Positions 22,897 to 35,216 of a DNA stretch of 64,000 nt are shown here, one piece after another. The stretch covers positions 83,656 to 147,655 of the forward strand of contig JAJVHZ010000001.1 of NCBI GenBank assembly GCA_022072255.1. The letters are read 5' to 3'. The notes beneath the pieces are model-generated. The model was not told the DNA's origin. It did no database searches and saw only the letters and a list, made by a program, of their open reading frames with translations. The stretch is from Gammaproteobacteria bacterium. Lineage in GTDB: Bacteria > Pseudomonadota > Gammaproteobacteria > JAJPIJ01. The stretch's first letter is position 1. Every line of letters begins with the position of its first letter. The translations under genes and the position numbers were made by a program.

Positions 22897-23862
22897 ATGC
22901 AAATCGTCTTCCTAGCCAATTCACGCGTCGGCAGTTACCGTTTCAAATTTGGTCTCCTGGGTGTGATGGCAGTTGCGGGAATCGTTTCGGCCGCGGGCGC
23001 CGGTGCATACTATGCCGGCACGCTGCGGGGCGAGAGCGAGGCAATGGTCCAGTTGCGGGCAAAGGAGCAATCCCGCGAGCCGATATGGAAGGGTCAGATC
23101 GAGGAGCAACGCGACGGCATCGCCAGACTCAACTCGACCATCCAGTTGAACGTGAACGCCATCGCCGTGCGCCTCGGGGAAATGCAGGCGCATGTCGCGC
23201 GCCTGAATGCGCTGGGTGAGCGACTGGCGTCCATGGCGAAGCTCGCGGCAGGGGAATTCGACTTTTCCTCCACGCCGGCGGCCGGCGGTCCGGCACCAGA
23301 AATGCCGGTCGGTAGTGATATCAACGACATCGCACGTGCGTTCGCCGCCCTGACAGCGGAGATCGACGATCGTGCCGAAAAGCTGGAGGCGCTCGAGGCG
23401 ATGCTCCTCAACCGCGACCTTCTGGAGCAGACCTCACCGACCGGCTGGCCCCTGAAAGGCGGGTGGATTTCCTCGACCTACGGCAAGCGCGTCGACCCAT
23501 TGACCGGGCGGCGGGAGTTCCATTCCGGGGTCGATTTCGTCGGACCGCCGAATTCCGAGGTTGTTGCGCTGGCGGCCGGCGTCGTGAGTTTCGCCGGACC
23601 GCGAAGTGAATACGGCAATGTCATCGAGGTCAATCACGGCGACGGGGTCGTCACCCGTTATGCCCACACCAAGAAGGTCCTGGCCAAGGTCGGCGAGAAG
23701 GTCGAAAAGGGCCAGTCGATCGCCGTGATGGGGGCGACCGGCCGCACCACCGGTCCACACGTGCATTGCGAGGTAATACGAGACGGCGTAATCGTTGATC
23801 CGGTAGACTATATAAAGTCTGCCAAGGATGCCTCCCGGAGTATATCCAAGCAGGATTCCTGA
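22897..23862 (+). CDS. M23 (LytM-type) peptidase, membrane-anchored
   Basis: N-terminal TM, coiled coil, then GWISSTYGKRVDPLTGRREFHSGVDFVGP...GNVIEVNHGDGVVTRYAHTKKVL...GRTTGPHVHCEVIRDG (HxH). Start at first plausible ATG (22897). Confidence 0.92.
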   Translation: MQIVFLANSRVGSYRFKFGLLGVMAVAGIVSAAGAGAYYAGTLRGESEAMVQLRAKEQSREPIWKGQIEEQRDGIARLNSTIQLNVNAIAVRLGEMQAHVARLNALGERLASMAKLAAGEFDFSSTPAAGGPAPEMPVGSDINDIARAFAALTAEIDDRAEKLEALEAMLLNRDLLEQTSPTGWPLKGGWISSTYGKRVDPLTGRREFHSGVDFVGPPNSEVVALAAGVVSFAGPRSEYGNVIEVNHGDGVVTRYAHTKKVLAKVGEKVEKGQSIAVMGATGRTTGPHVHCEVIRDGVIVDPVDYIKSAKDASRSISKQDS

Positions 23863-24020
23863 CCCCACCCGCCAGGGCCCGTCAGGGGTCCCCGCGAACC
23901 CCCCGGTCCTGGCCCGGCCACGCACGTCCCGCCGAGCGGTGAGATCGGAACGCGTGCCCGCGCTCAGCGTCCAATGCAGCGTCGAGACCCCTTCCGGACA
24001 CGTGAGCAAGTTTCCAATAA

Positions 24021-26822
<2,802 letters not shown>

Positions 26823-26853
26823 GATCCCGGATCAATTGGTGAAATAGCAGGTC

Positions 26854-28074
26854 ATGGCTGCGGGCAATATACCTTTCCGGCCACCGTTGCCCGTGGCTGG
26901 CATCAGGCTCGGAACCGCTGCTGCGGGTATCAAACGCGCCGACTGCAAGGACCTGGTTCTGATCGAACTGGCAGCGGAGTCGGAATGCGCAGCCGTCTTC
27001 ACGCGCAATGCGTTTTGTGCCGCGCCGGTGATTGTGGCCCGTGAGCACCTGCGCAAGCAGAAACCGCGGTATCTCCTCATCAATTCCGGCAATGCGAACG
27101 CAGGCACCGGCCAGGCGGGGGTCCAGGCTGCGCTCGACACCTGCAGGATGGTCGCGCGGCTTGCCGACGCGGCGGATACCTCGGTGATGCCATTTTCGAC
27201 CGGTGTGATTGGCCAGCCGCTGCCGCTGGAGAAGTTTGCAGCCGCCGTCCCGATTGCATTCTCGTCCCTGCACGAGGGCGCATGGGCCGATGCGGCCCAT
27301 GCGATCATGACCACCGATACCGTGCCGAAGGCCATATCGGAGACCTTCGAGATCGACGGTCGTACCGTCACGGTTAGCGGTATTGCCAAGGGCGCCGGCA
27401 TGATACGCCCGGACATGGCGACCATGCTGGCATACGTCGCGACTGATGCGGCAGTGAACCGAAAGGTGCTACAGGACCTGTTGACCGGCGCCGTTCGCCG
27501 CAGCTTCAACCGCATCAGTGTGGACGGCGATACCTCGACCAACGACGCCTGCGTCCTCATTGCGACGGGACGGGCCCGCAATTCGCCGGTTACCGACGCG
27601 TACTCGGCGCCGGGCCAAGCGCTGCAGGCCGCCCTGGACAGGGTGTTTGCCTTCCTGGCCGAGGCGATTGTCCGTGACGGTGAGGGCGCGACCAAATTCA
27701 TCCGCATCAGGGTCGAAAGCGGTCTCAGCGAAGAGGAGTGTTCGGGCGTCGCGTACACCATCGCGCACTCGCCGCTGGTGAAGACGGCCTTTTACGCCTC
27801 GGATGCGAACTGGGGGCGAATCCTGGCGGCGATAGGGCGTGCGGGGATTTCGAACCTGGACATAGCGCCGATCACGATCGACCTCAACGGCGTACGCATC
27901 GTGGAGGGTGGCAGCCGCGCGGCGAGCTACACCGAGGATGCCGGACAAGCGGCGATGCGACCGACAGACATAGACGTGCTCGTCGACCTCGCGCGCGGTG
28001 AGGCGTGCGCGGAGGTGTGGACATGCGATTTCTCCTTCGATTACGTCCGTATCAACGCCGAGTATCGGACCTGA
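26854..28074 (+). CDS. argJ: Glutamate N-acetyltransferase / amino-acid acetyltransferase
   Basis: KGAGMIRPDMATMLAYVATDA autocleavage motif; SFNRISVDGDTSTNDACVL; SDANWGRILAAIGRAG. Confidence 0.97.
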   Translation: MAAGNIPFRPPLPVAGIRLGTAAAGIKRADCKDLVLIELAAESECAAVFTRNAFCAAPVIVAREHLRKQKPRYLLINSGNANAGTGQAGVQAALDTCRMVARLADAADTSVMPFSTGVIGQPLPLEKFAAAVPIAFSSLHEGAWADAAHAIMTTDTVPKAISETFEIDGRTVTVSGIAKGAGMIRPDMATMLAYVATDAAVNRKVLQDLLTGAVRRSFNRISVDGDTSTNDACVLIATGRARNSPVTDAYSAPGQALQAALDRVFAFLAEAIVRDGEGATKFIRIRVESGLSEEECSGVAYTIAHSPLVKTAFYASDANWGRILAAIGRAGISNLDIAPITIDLNGVRIVEGGSRAASYTEDAGQAAMRPTDIDVLVDLARGEACAEVWTCDFSFDYVRINAEYRT

Positions 28075-28085
28075 AGGAAGTCACG

Positions 28086-29099
28086 ATGCGGGCAAGACCT
28101 CCCGCCGATGCCGTGCATGTGGTGGCGGCGGTGCTCCGGAATCGCGATCGCGAAGTGCTCCTGACCCGGCGCCCGGAGGGCGCGCACCAGGGTGGCTTGT
28201 GGGAGTTTCCCGGGGGCAAAGTGGAACGGGGCGAAGCGGTTGAAACCGCTTTGCGACGTGAGCTCGCGGAGGAGCTCGGCGTCACGTGCCGGACGGCGTG
28301 CCCGCTCATCACGGTTTCACACCGATACAGCGACAAACATGTCTGGCTGGATGTTTGGGAGCTGACGGACTGGACGGGAACACCCACCGGCCGCGAGGGG
28401 CAGCCGCTGCAATGGGTGCGTCCCGACGTCTTGCATGAAGTCGCCATGCCCGCTGCGGATGTCCCCGTCATCACCGCGCTTGCGCTCCCGTCCACCTACG
28501 TCGTCACACCCGAACCGGACGGGTCGCCGGGGATGTTCCTTCGCCACCTGCGAGGCAGTCTGGATGACGGCGCGACGCTGATACAGTTGCGGGTCAAATC
28601 CCTTTCCGAACGCGACTACCTTGCACTCGCGCGCGAGGTGATCGGATCCGCCGCCGCCAGCCGCTGTCGCGTGCTGCTCAACGCTGATCCGGCCATGGTG
28701 GAGCGTCTGGGGGCCGACGGCGTACACCTGAACAGTGGACGGCTCCATGACTTCACCGCACGGCCGCTGCCGCGCTCGAAGCTGGTTGCTGTCTCGTGTC
28801 ACAACGCAGAAGACCTGCGGCAGGCAAGGCGTATCGAGGCCGATTTCGCGGTGCTCGGACCGGTGAATTCCACGACCTCCCATCCTGATTGGGCCCCTTT
28901 GGGATGGGAAGGATTTTCCTTCATGGCAGTTGCCGCGGGGCTGCCGGTCTATGCCATCGGCGGTATGGCAAGAGTGGACGTGCCTATCGCCAGGCGCGCC
29001 GGCGGGCAGGGGATCGCGGCGATCAGATCCCTGTGGGGTGGCGGCCTCGGGGGTCGGGCATCTGTCGGCGGAGGCGATACCGCCGTCAATTGCGGGTGA
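28086..29099 (+). CDS. Nudix (MutT-like) hydrolase fused to a ThiE-like domain
   Basis: Nudix box GGKVERGEAVETALRRELAEELGV (GX5EX7REUXEEXGU) followed by a TIM-barrel ThiE/TenI-like half (LIQLRVKSLSERDY...ADGVHL...YAIGGM). Confidence 0.88.
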   Translation: MRARPPADAVHVVAAVLRNRDREVLLTRRPEGAHQGGLWEFPGGKVERGEAVETALRRELAEELGVTCRTACPLITVSHRYSDKHVWLDVWELTDWTGTPTGREGQPLQWVRPDVLHEVAMPAADVPVITALALPSTYVVTPEPDGSPGMFLRHLRGSLDDGATLIQLRVKSLSERDYLALAREVIGSAAASRCRVLLNADPAMVERLGADGVHLNSGRLHDFTARPLPRSKLVAVSCHNAEDLRQARRIEADFAVLGPVNSTTSHPDWAPLGWEGFSFMAVAAGLPVYAIGGMARVDVPIARRAGGQGIAAIRSLWGGGLGGRASVGGGDTAVNCG

Positions 29100-29322
29100 C
29101 TACCGGCGCCTGAAATGGCGTATCGGTGCCGTCCTCGCCCCCGACTGGAGACGGTGACGTCCCGGGTATGCGGTAGGTTTCGGTCGCCCACCCATGCAAG
29201 TCGACCATCCGGCACCGTTCACTGCAGAATGGCCGATAATGATTGCCGGGGTCCAGGCTTGTTGCGGCACCACACCGCGGGCAGCGAGCGTGCATATTAG
29301 CAACGACTAGAGGTTGCAGCAC
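29086..29322 (-). CDS. yacG: DNA gyrase inhibitor YacG-like zinc-binding protein (start may be 29295)
   Basis: CPRCG...YRPFCSERCRMVDLHGWATETYRIPG: four-Cys zinc site and YacG signature; next to zapD/coaE. Confidence 0.88.
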   Translation of the reverse strand: MLQPLVVANMHARCPRCGAATSLDPGNHYRPFCSERCRMVDLHGWATETYRIPGTSPSPVGGEDGTDTPFQAPVVTRN

Positions 29323-30128
29323 TGCAGTTCAAATTCGATGTCCTTTGCGGTCTGCGTCGGCCGCTGTCCGGTGTCGCGCTGCTCGAGAAAGCGGATGGTG
29401 AATCGATGCTTGCCGCCGCTTATCTCGGGGAACACGTCTAGATCCGAGGCGACGCCGACGCGCACCAGCTGGCACAATACATTCGGTTCCACCGGCTGCT
29501 GGTAGAACCCTGCGCTGGCTACGACGAATTGGGGATGGGCACTGTCGCGCACCATGCCAAGAGCCCGTTCCACGCCCGCGCGGATAATCTCCAGATCGCT
29601 AATCCAGTTCCTCAATTGCTGTACGCGCACGGCCGCCGGCCGGCTCAGCCAGTGGTGGTAGGCGGGCAGATCGAAGTTGCAGGTACCGCCTGGTATGGGC
29701 AGCCGCTGCTTGACCGCGTACACGAGTTCGTCCTTGCGCAGACACTGTGCCGGCTGACACTGATTGCTGCGCAGCCTTCCAAGAAGCTCATTGACCGTGG
29801 AAAGGGTGTCCCGCAGGCGCCCGGGGTCGACCTTGGGGTTCTGTTTCAGACCGGAGAGCACCTGTGAATGGCGCTCGAGTTCCTTGATGAGTTCGGCCTT
29901 GAGATCGAAGCGCGCCAAGAGGTCGTTGATTTCTATCAGACCCGAGAGGGCCGCGCGACTGTTCCATTCGGTTTCGCCGCCAATGTGGTGGAGTACCTGT
30001 CCGAAAAGGTGCTCGAGCCGCAGGAAGGCGCGGATGCGTTCACTGAGCGGCTGCTCATAGAAGACTACCTCTTCCAGGGCACCCGGGAACAGCGACGCCT
30101 GCAGGCTTGGGCTGGACTCGGTATTCAT
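29307..30128 (-). CDS. zapD: Cell division protein ZapD
   Basis: YEQPLSERIRAFLRLEHLFGQ...; FDLPAYHHWLSRP; coaE-zapD-yacG context. Confidence 0.95.
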   Translation of the reverse strand: MNTESSPSLQASLFPGALEEVVFYEQPLSERIRAFLRLEHLFGQVLHHIGGETEWNSRAALSGLIEINDLLARFDLKAELIKELERHSQVLSGLKQNPKVDPGRLRDTLSTVNELLGRLRSNQCQPAQCLRKDELVYAVKQRLPIPGGTCNFDLPAYHHWLSRPAAVRVQQLRNWISDLEIIRAGVERALGMVRDSAHPQFVVASAGFYQQPVEPNVLCQLVRVGVASDLDVFPEISGGKHRFTIRFLEQRDTGQRPTQTAKDIEFELQCCNL

Positions 30129-30754
30129 TTATGGCTGGCGGTTGTGTGGTGGCGTCGTGCACCCAGGTCCAGATAAACGCGGTGCAGTCTCTCCACTTGG
30201 TCTCGCAAATGGCTTATGTCCCGATCGTTGGCTATCACGTCGTGGGCACGGCCCAGACGCTGCTCACGCGACACCTGAGCGCGCATGATTGCCTCCACGT
30301 CGCCCGCTGTCAAACCGTCCCGCTCCATGGTTCGGCGGATCTGGAGGGCCTCCGGCATGTCGATTACCAGGATGCGGTCGACCTTCTCGGTCCAGCCGCT
30401 CTCCAGCAGGAGCGGAACCAGCAGTACGCAGTAACTGGCCGATACCCTGCTGACCCACTCCGCGACCCGGGCGCCAATCAGCGGATGGAGTATGGCTTCG
30501 AGCGCCCGGCGCCGGTCCGGGTCCGCGAAGATCAGGCCTCGCAGGGCCGGACGGTTCAGGCCGCCCGAGGAATCCAGCAGCCCGGGACCGAACGCCCCGA
30601 CGATCCGCTGCAGGGCGGGGCAGCCTGGACGAACCAGCTCACGCGCCACCTGATCGGTGTCGAGCACCGGTGCTCCCAGCTCCGCGAACAGGGCCCCCAC
30701 CGTGCTCTTACCGCTGCCGATGCCGCCGGTCAATCCGATGATCAAGGGCCGCAC
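30125..30754 (-). CDS. coaE: Dephospho-CoA kinase
   Basis: LIIGLTGGIGSGKSTVGALFAELGAPVLDTDQVARELV. Confidence 0.97.
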   Translation of the reverse strand: MRPLIIGLTGGIGSGKSTVGALFAELGAPVLDTDQVARELVRPGCPALQRIVGAFGPGLLDSSGGLNRPALRGLIFADPDRRRALEAILHPLIGARVAEWVSRVSASYCVLLVPLLLESGWTEKVDRILVIDMPEALQIRRTMERDGLTAGDVEAIMRAQVSREQRLGRAHDVIANDRDISHLRDQVERLHRVYLDLGARRHHTTASHK

Positions 30755-30761
30755 GCGGCGT

Positions 30762-31634
30762 TCACTCCATGCCCGTCAACCGAAGATATCCGCTGCTGAT
30801 AGCCGGTCCCCAGAGCACCGCAATCCACCCCGCGCACGCCAGGAAAGGGCCAAACGGGATGGGCTGGCTGCGCCCGTGCCTGTGCGACAGGACGAGTGAG
30901 ATTCCTACAATGGCACCTACCGCTGAAGCGAGCAGGATTATCACGGGCAGTTGCTGCCAACCTGTCCAGGCTCCCAGGGCCGCCAGCAGCTTGAAGTCAC
31001 CATAGCCCATTCCTTCCTTGCCAGTGGTGAGTTTGAAAGTCCAATAGACCAGCCACAGGATGAGATATCCGGCCATTGCACCGACGACGGCGGCCTGCAG
31101 TGGCGCGAACACGCCAAAGAGGTTCAGTGCGAGTCCGGCCCACAGCGCCGGAAGGGTGATCGAATCCGGCAGCAACTGATGATCGAGGTCAATGGCGGCT
31201 GCTGCCAGCAGCGCCCAGCCGAGGGCGGCGGCACCGAGTGCGGGGAGCGTCGGGCCAAAACGCCAGAGGGCGAGGACGCTCAGCACGGCCCCCAGAAGTT
31301 CGACCAGAGGATAGCGCAGCGAAATTCGCTCCCCGCAGCCCCGGCAGCGCCCCTTCTGCAGTATCCAGCTCAACAGCGGGATGTTCTCATGCGCTCGTAT
31401 CGGACGTTTACATTTCGGGCAGCGCGAACGCGGACGCCACAGGTCGTACGGCTCTGCATCGCCTGCTGACTCCACAGCCTTGCCGGCGAGTCCGGCGCAG
31501 TGCGCGCGCCACTCGCTTTCCATCATGATCGGCAAGCGATGTATCACCACGTTGAGAAAGCTGCCCACCACGAGTCCGACCGCGATCGCGGCGAAAAACG
31601 TCAGCATCGGTGCAGCAGCGAGGCTGTCAATCAT
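30762..31634 (-). CDS. pilD: Type IV prepilin peptidase / N-methyltransferase
   Basis: GSFLNVVIHRLP; CPKCKRPIRAHENIPLLSW...CRGCGERIS; MGYGDFKLLAALGAWTGW. Confidence 0.97.
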   Translation of the reverse strand: MIDSLAAAPMLTFFAAIAVGLVVGSFLNVVIHRLPIMMESEWRAHCAGLAGKAVESAGDAEPYDLWRPRSRCPKCKRPIRAHENIPLLSWILQKGRCRGCGERISLRYPLVELLGAVLSVLALWRFGPTLPALGAAALGWALLAAAAIDLDHQLLPDSITLPALWAGLALNLFGVFAPLQAAVVGAMAGYLILWLVYWTFKLTTGKEGMGYGDFKLLAALGAWTGWQQLPVIILLASAVGAIVGISLVLSHRHGRSQPIPFGPFLACAGWIAVLWGPAISSGYLRLTGME

Positions 31635-31738
31635 GCATGGCGCGGTCTGAAGGCCGCGTGTCAGGGAAAGTTGCAGAGCGCATTCGGGTCACGCCGGCGA
31701 GCGGCGCGACTTTCCGGCCGGGGGCGACGGCGCCTTCG

Positions 31739-32959
31739 TCAGATGGCCTGTCCCATCTTGAAGATGGGCAGGTACATCGCGATCACGAGACCGCCGATCA
31801 ACACGCCAAGCACCGACATGATGAGCGGTTCCAGCAGACTGGTCAGCGCCTCGACGGCGTCATCGACTTCCTGCTCGAACCAGTCGGCTACCTTGCTCAG
31901 CATGGAGTCGAGCGACCCGGACTCCTCGCCGATCGCGACCATCTGCACCACCATGTTCGGGAACAGCTGCGATTCGCGCATCGCCACCTGCAGTTGCGTA
32001 CCGGTGGAGATCTCATCGCGCATCTTAAGCGTCGCGTCGCGATAGACGACGTTGCCGCATGCGCCAGCCACGGAAGTCATCGCTTCCACCAGCGGCGTGC
32101 CGGCGGCAAACATCGTCGAAAGGGTGCGGGCAAAGCGCGCGATGGCGGATTTCTCGAGTATCGGGCCCACTACCGGGATCTTCAGCGAGATGCGATCGAA
32201 AAAGTGCGCGACTTTCAACGATCGCTTCTTCAGCATCCAGATTCCCACGGGGATACCGATTACCGCCGGGAAGATGATGTACCACTTATCGCGGAAGGCA
32301 TTGGAAATGCCCATCACAAACTTGGTGAAGGCGGGCAGATCGGCGCCGAATCCCTTGAACAGGGATTCGAACTGCGGAATCACGAAGATCATCAGGATCG
32401 AGGTGATGATGAAGGCGACGACGATGACCGCGGTCGGATAGAAGAGTGCGCCCTTAATCTTGGATTTCAGCGCCTCCATCTTCTCCAGGTAGGCGGCGAT
32501 CTTGTGCAGCACCGACTCGAGCACGCCGGCGTGTTCTCCGGCAGTCACCAGATTCACGTAAAGCTCATCGAAGTACTTCGGGTGCTTGCCGAGCGCCTCG
32601 GCAAGCGATCCACCCGATTCGACATGATTCTTGATGTCGAGGATCAGATCCTGCATCTTCTTGTTTTCGTGGCCGCGGCCGACGATCTCGAAGGACTGCA
32701 CCAGTGGCACGCCGGCCGACATCATGGTCGCCATCTGGCGGCTGAAGACCGCGATGTCCTTCGGCGATATGCTCCGGCTGCCTCGGCTGAGCAGGGGTTT
32801 CGGCTTCTTTCGCACCTTGAGCGGGTTGATGCCCTGCCGTCGCAACGTAGCCTTTATGGTCGTGTCGCTGACGCCGGACATCTCGCCCTTTAGCCGCTTG
32901 CCCTGGCTGTCCAGTCCCTCCCACTGGAACATCATCGCTTTCGCTGCAGCTTCGGCCAT
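31739..32959 (-). CDS. pilC: Type IV pilus inner-membrane protein PilC
   Basis: T2SF domains: FSRQMATMMSAGVPLVQSFEIV; RFARTLSTMFAAGTPLVEAM; EEVDDAVEALTSLLEPLIMSVLGVLIGGLVIAMYLPIFKMGQAI-type C-terminus. Confidence 0.97.
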   Translation of the reverse strand: MAEAAAKAMMFQWEGLDSQGKRLKGEMSGVSDTTIKATLRRQGINPLKVRKKPKPLLSRGSRSISPKDIAVFSRQMATMMSAGVPLVQSFEIVGRGHENKKMQDLILDIKNHVESGGSLAEALGKHPKYFDELYVNLVTAGEHAGVLESVLHKIAAYLEKMEALKSKIKGALFYPTAVIVVAFIITSILMIFVIPQFESLFKGFGADLPAFTKFVMGISNAFRDKWYIIFPAVIGIPVGIWMLKKRSLKVAHFFDRISLKIPVVGPILEKSAIARFARTLSTMFAAGTPLVEAMTSVAGACGNVVYRDATLKMRDEISTGTQLQVAMRESQLFPNMVVQMVAIGEESGSLDSMLSKVADWFEQEVDDAVEALTSLLEPLIMSVLGVLIGGLVIAMYLPIFKMGQAI

Positions 32960-32963
32960 CGCG

Positions 32964-34682
32964 CTACTCCATCGTCACGCTGTTGATCTCTTCTATGCTG
33001 GTAATACCGTCCATCACCTTCTTCAGCGCCGACTGGCGGATGTTCGGTATCCCCTCCTTCTGCGCCTGATCGGCCAGCGCAATAGCATTGGCCCCTTCCA
33101 TGATCAGGCGCTTCATTGCATCGCTGATAGGCATGACCTGGTATATGCCCGTGCGCCCCTTGTATCCGCCGTTGCACATATCGCAGCCCACGGCCTGATA
33201 GAGGCGGAAATTGGTGGCCACCTGCGCCTCCGTGAAGCCCTCCGCGCGCAGCGCGTCGGCGGGGATCTCCACCGGTCGCTTGCAGTTCGCGCACAGCTTG
33301 CGTGCCAGGCGTTGCGCGATAATCAGGTTGATGGTCGTCGCCACCGCGAAAGGCGGAACACCCATGTCCATCAGTCGTGTCAGGGTCTGCGGACCGTCGT
33401 TCGTGTGCAGTGTCGACATCACCATATGGCCCGTTTGCGCCGCCTTGACGGCGATGCTCGCCGTCTCCAGGTCGCGGATCTCGCCGACGAGTATGACGTC
33501 GGGATCCTGACGCAGGAAGGCTTTCAGAGCCCTGGCAAAGGTCATGCCGGTTTTCTCGTCGACCTGCACCTGGTTCACACCGGGGAGGTTGATTTCGACC
33601 GGATCCTCGGCGGTGGAGATGTTGATGTCGATGGTGTTGAGGATGTTGATGCCGGTGTACAGCGACACGGTCTTGCCGCTGCCGGTTGGGCCGGTCACCA
33701 GGAACATACCATAAGGCTTCTGCAGGTTCTCCAGATAGATTTTTTTCTGGTCCTCCTCGTAACCGAGGACGTCGATGCTCAGGCGCGAACTGTCGGAATC
33801 CAGTATGCGCAGCACCACCTTTTCGCCGTACAGCGTCGGGCAGGTGCTGACGCGGAAATCGATGGCCTTGTTCTTCGATACCTTCAGCTTGATGCGACCG
33901 TCCTGAGGCACACGCCGCTCCGATACGTCCAGGCGCGACATGACCTTGATGCGGGCGGCGATCTTGTTGGCAAGGGCTACGGGTGGCTTCGCAAGCTCCG
34001 CGAGGATGCCGTCGACGCGCAATCGAACGCGAAAATACTTTTCGTACGGCTCGAAATGCAGGTCCGAGGCCCCCTTCTTGATGGCGTCCAGGAGCACCTT
34101 GTTGACGAAACGCACGACAGGCGCATCGTCAATGTCGGAGTCCTCCGGCTGGTCCTCCTTTTGATCGAGTCCGACGTCCAGTCCTTCGAGATCATCCAGA
34201 CCTGCATCATCCATGTCGCCCAGACCGGTTTCCGTGGCCTCCAGTGCCTTTTCCATCACCCTGCTGAGCTTGTCCTCCTCGACGAGGATGGGCTCAGTGG
34301 TGCCGCCAACCTGGAAACGGATCTCGTCCAGCGCTTTCAGATTCGTCGGATCGGATATCGCGATGAACAGCCGGCTGCCGCGCTTGAACAGGGGCAGCGC
34401 GTGATGGCGCCTAATGATCTCTTCCTTGACGAGCTTTACCGCGTCCGAGTCTATGTCCACTGCGTTGATGTCGATTACCGGCACACCGAACTCCGTCGAG
34501 GCGGCATGCGCAACGTCGCGGCCGCTGACGAGTTTCTTTTCCACCAGATGCGCGACGAGGGCAATCTTGTTGTCTTGCGCGGCCTGGATGGCCTGCTGGG
34601 CGTCCTGCTCGCCTAGCAGCCCCTCGAGGACGAGCATGCGCGCCAGGCCGGTCAGCGGAGTTTTGGTGGTGGTAACAGCCAT
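32964..34682 (-). CDS. pilB: Type IV pilus assembly ATPase PilB
   Basis: GPTGSGKTVSLYTGINILN; STAEDPVEINLPGVNQVQV; LVGEIRDLETASIAVKAAQTGHMV; zinc CANCKRP...CDMCNGGYKGR. Confidence 0.98.
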   Translation of the reverse strand: MAVTTTKTPLTGLARMLVLEGLLGEQDAQQAIQAAQDNKIALVAHLVEKKLVSGRDVAHAASTEFGVPVIDINAVDIDSDAVKLVKEEIIRRHHALPLFKRGSRLFIAISDPTNLKALDEIRFQVGGTTEPILVEEDKLSRVMEKALEATETGLGDMDDAGLDDLEGLDVGLDQKEDQPEDSDIDDAPVVRFVNKVLLDAIKKGASDLHFEPYEKYFRVRLRVDGILAELAKPPVALANKIAARIKVMSRLDVSERRVPQDGRIKLKVSKNKAIDFRVSTCPTLYGEKVVLRILDSDSSRLSIDVLGYEEDQKKIYLENLQKPYGMFLVTGPTGSGKTVSLYTGINILNTIDINISTAEDPVEINLPGVNQVQVDEKTGMTFARALKAFLRQDPDVILVGEIRDLETASIAVKAAQTGHMVMSTLHTNDGPQTLTRLMDMGVPPFAVATTINLIIAQRLARKLCANCKRPVEIPADALRAEGFTEAQVATNFRLYQAVGCDMCNGGYKGRTGIYQVMPISDAMKRLIMEGANAIALADQAQKEGIPNIRQSALKKVMDGITSIEEINSVTME

Positions 34683-34706
34683 CGTGACTCGCTATCTCGG
34701 GTCAAG

Positions 34707-34743
34707 AAAAAGACATCGCCCGCGTCCACCCGGGGGACGCGGG
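34707..34743 (-). terminator. GC-rich hairpin plus T-tract (minus-strand sense): candidate terminator or attenuator upstream of pilB
   Basis: CCCGCGTCC-CCCGGGT-GGACGCGGG (34719-34743) followed by CGATGTCTTTTTC on the minus strand. Confidence 0.4.
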
Positions 34744-34906
34744 TACCCGGCCACGGCCGCCTCGATGATGCGTAGACCTGCGGCTGCCTGCCGAGCGTAA
34801 ACCAATGGTAGATGAATTGGCGCTAAATGGCCAATTTCCCTAATGTAAATTGGTATATCGGCACTGGGACATCCAGCCTTGAATGCCCTACACCGGTCTC
34901 GGTCCG

Positions 34907-35128
34907 TCAATGGCCGGACGAACGGAGCACCAGCCTGACGACCAGGTACATCATGAGCACGAACACGGCCGTGCCGATGATGCCGGCAACGACGAAGCGA
35001 GCGGGGGAACCGGTGGCGAAGTCTCGCTCACGGTTCTTGGTGCTCTGCACGCCCATCGCCGCGGCAGCGATGCTGCCGAACAGCGATACCAGACTGCGCC
35101 TAGCTTCCGGATTTTCGTTGGATTTCAT
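34907..35128 (-). CDS. DUF2970 small single-TM protein
   Basis: MKSNENPEARRSLVSLFGSIAAAAMGVQSTKNRERDFATGSPARFVVAGIIGTAVFVLMMYLVVRLVL; start chosen at internal Met of the 113-aa ORF. Confidence 0.7.
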   Translation of the reverse strand: MKSNENPEARRSLVSLFGSIAAAAMGVQSTKNRERDFATGSPARFVVAGIIGTAVFVLMMYLVVRLVLRSSGH

Positions 35129-35216
35129 GAACGCCCTCTCGCTCGCCGCCGCGGCGCAGCACCTTATTCGCGTACAATAGTCCAATATTCGTCCAACAGG
35201 AACGGACCGACACATC

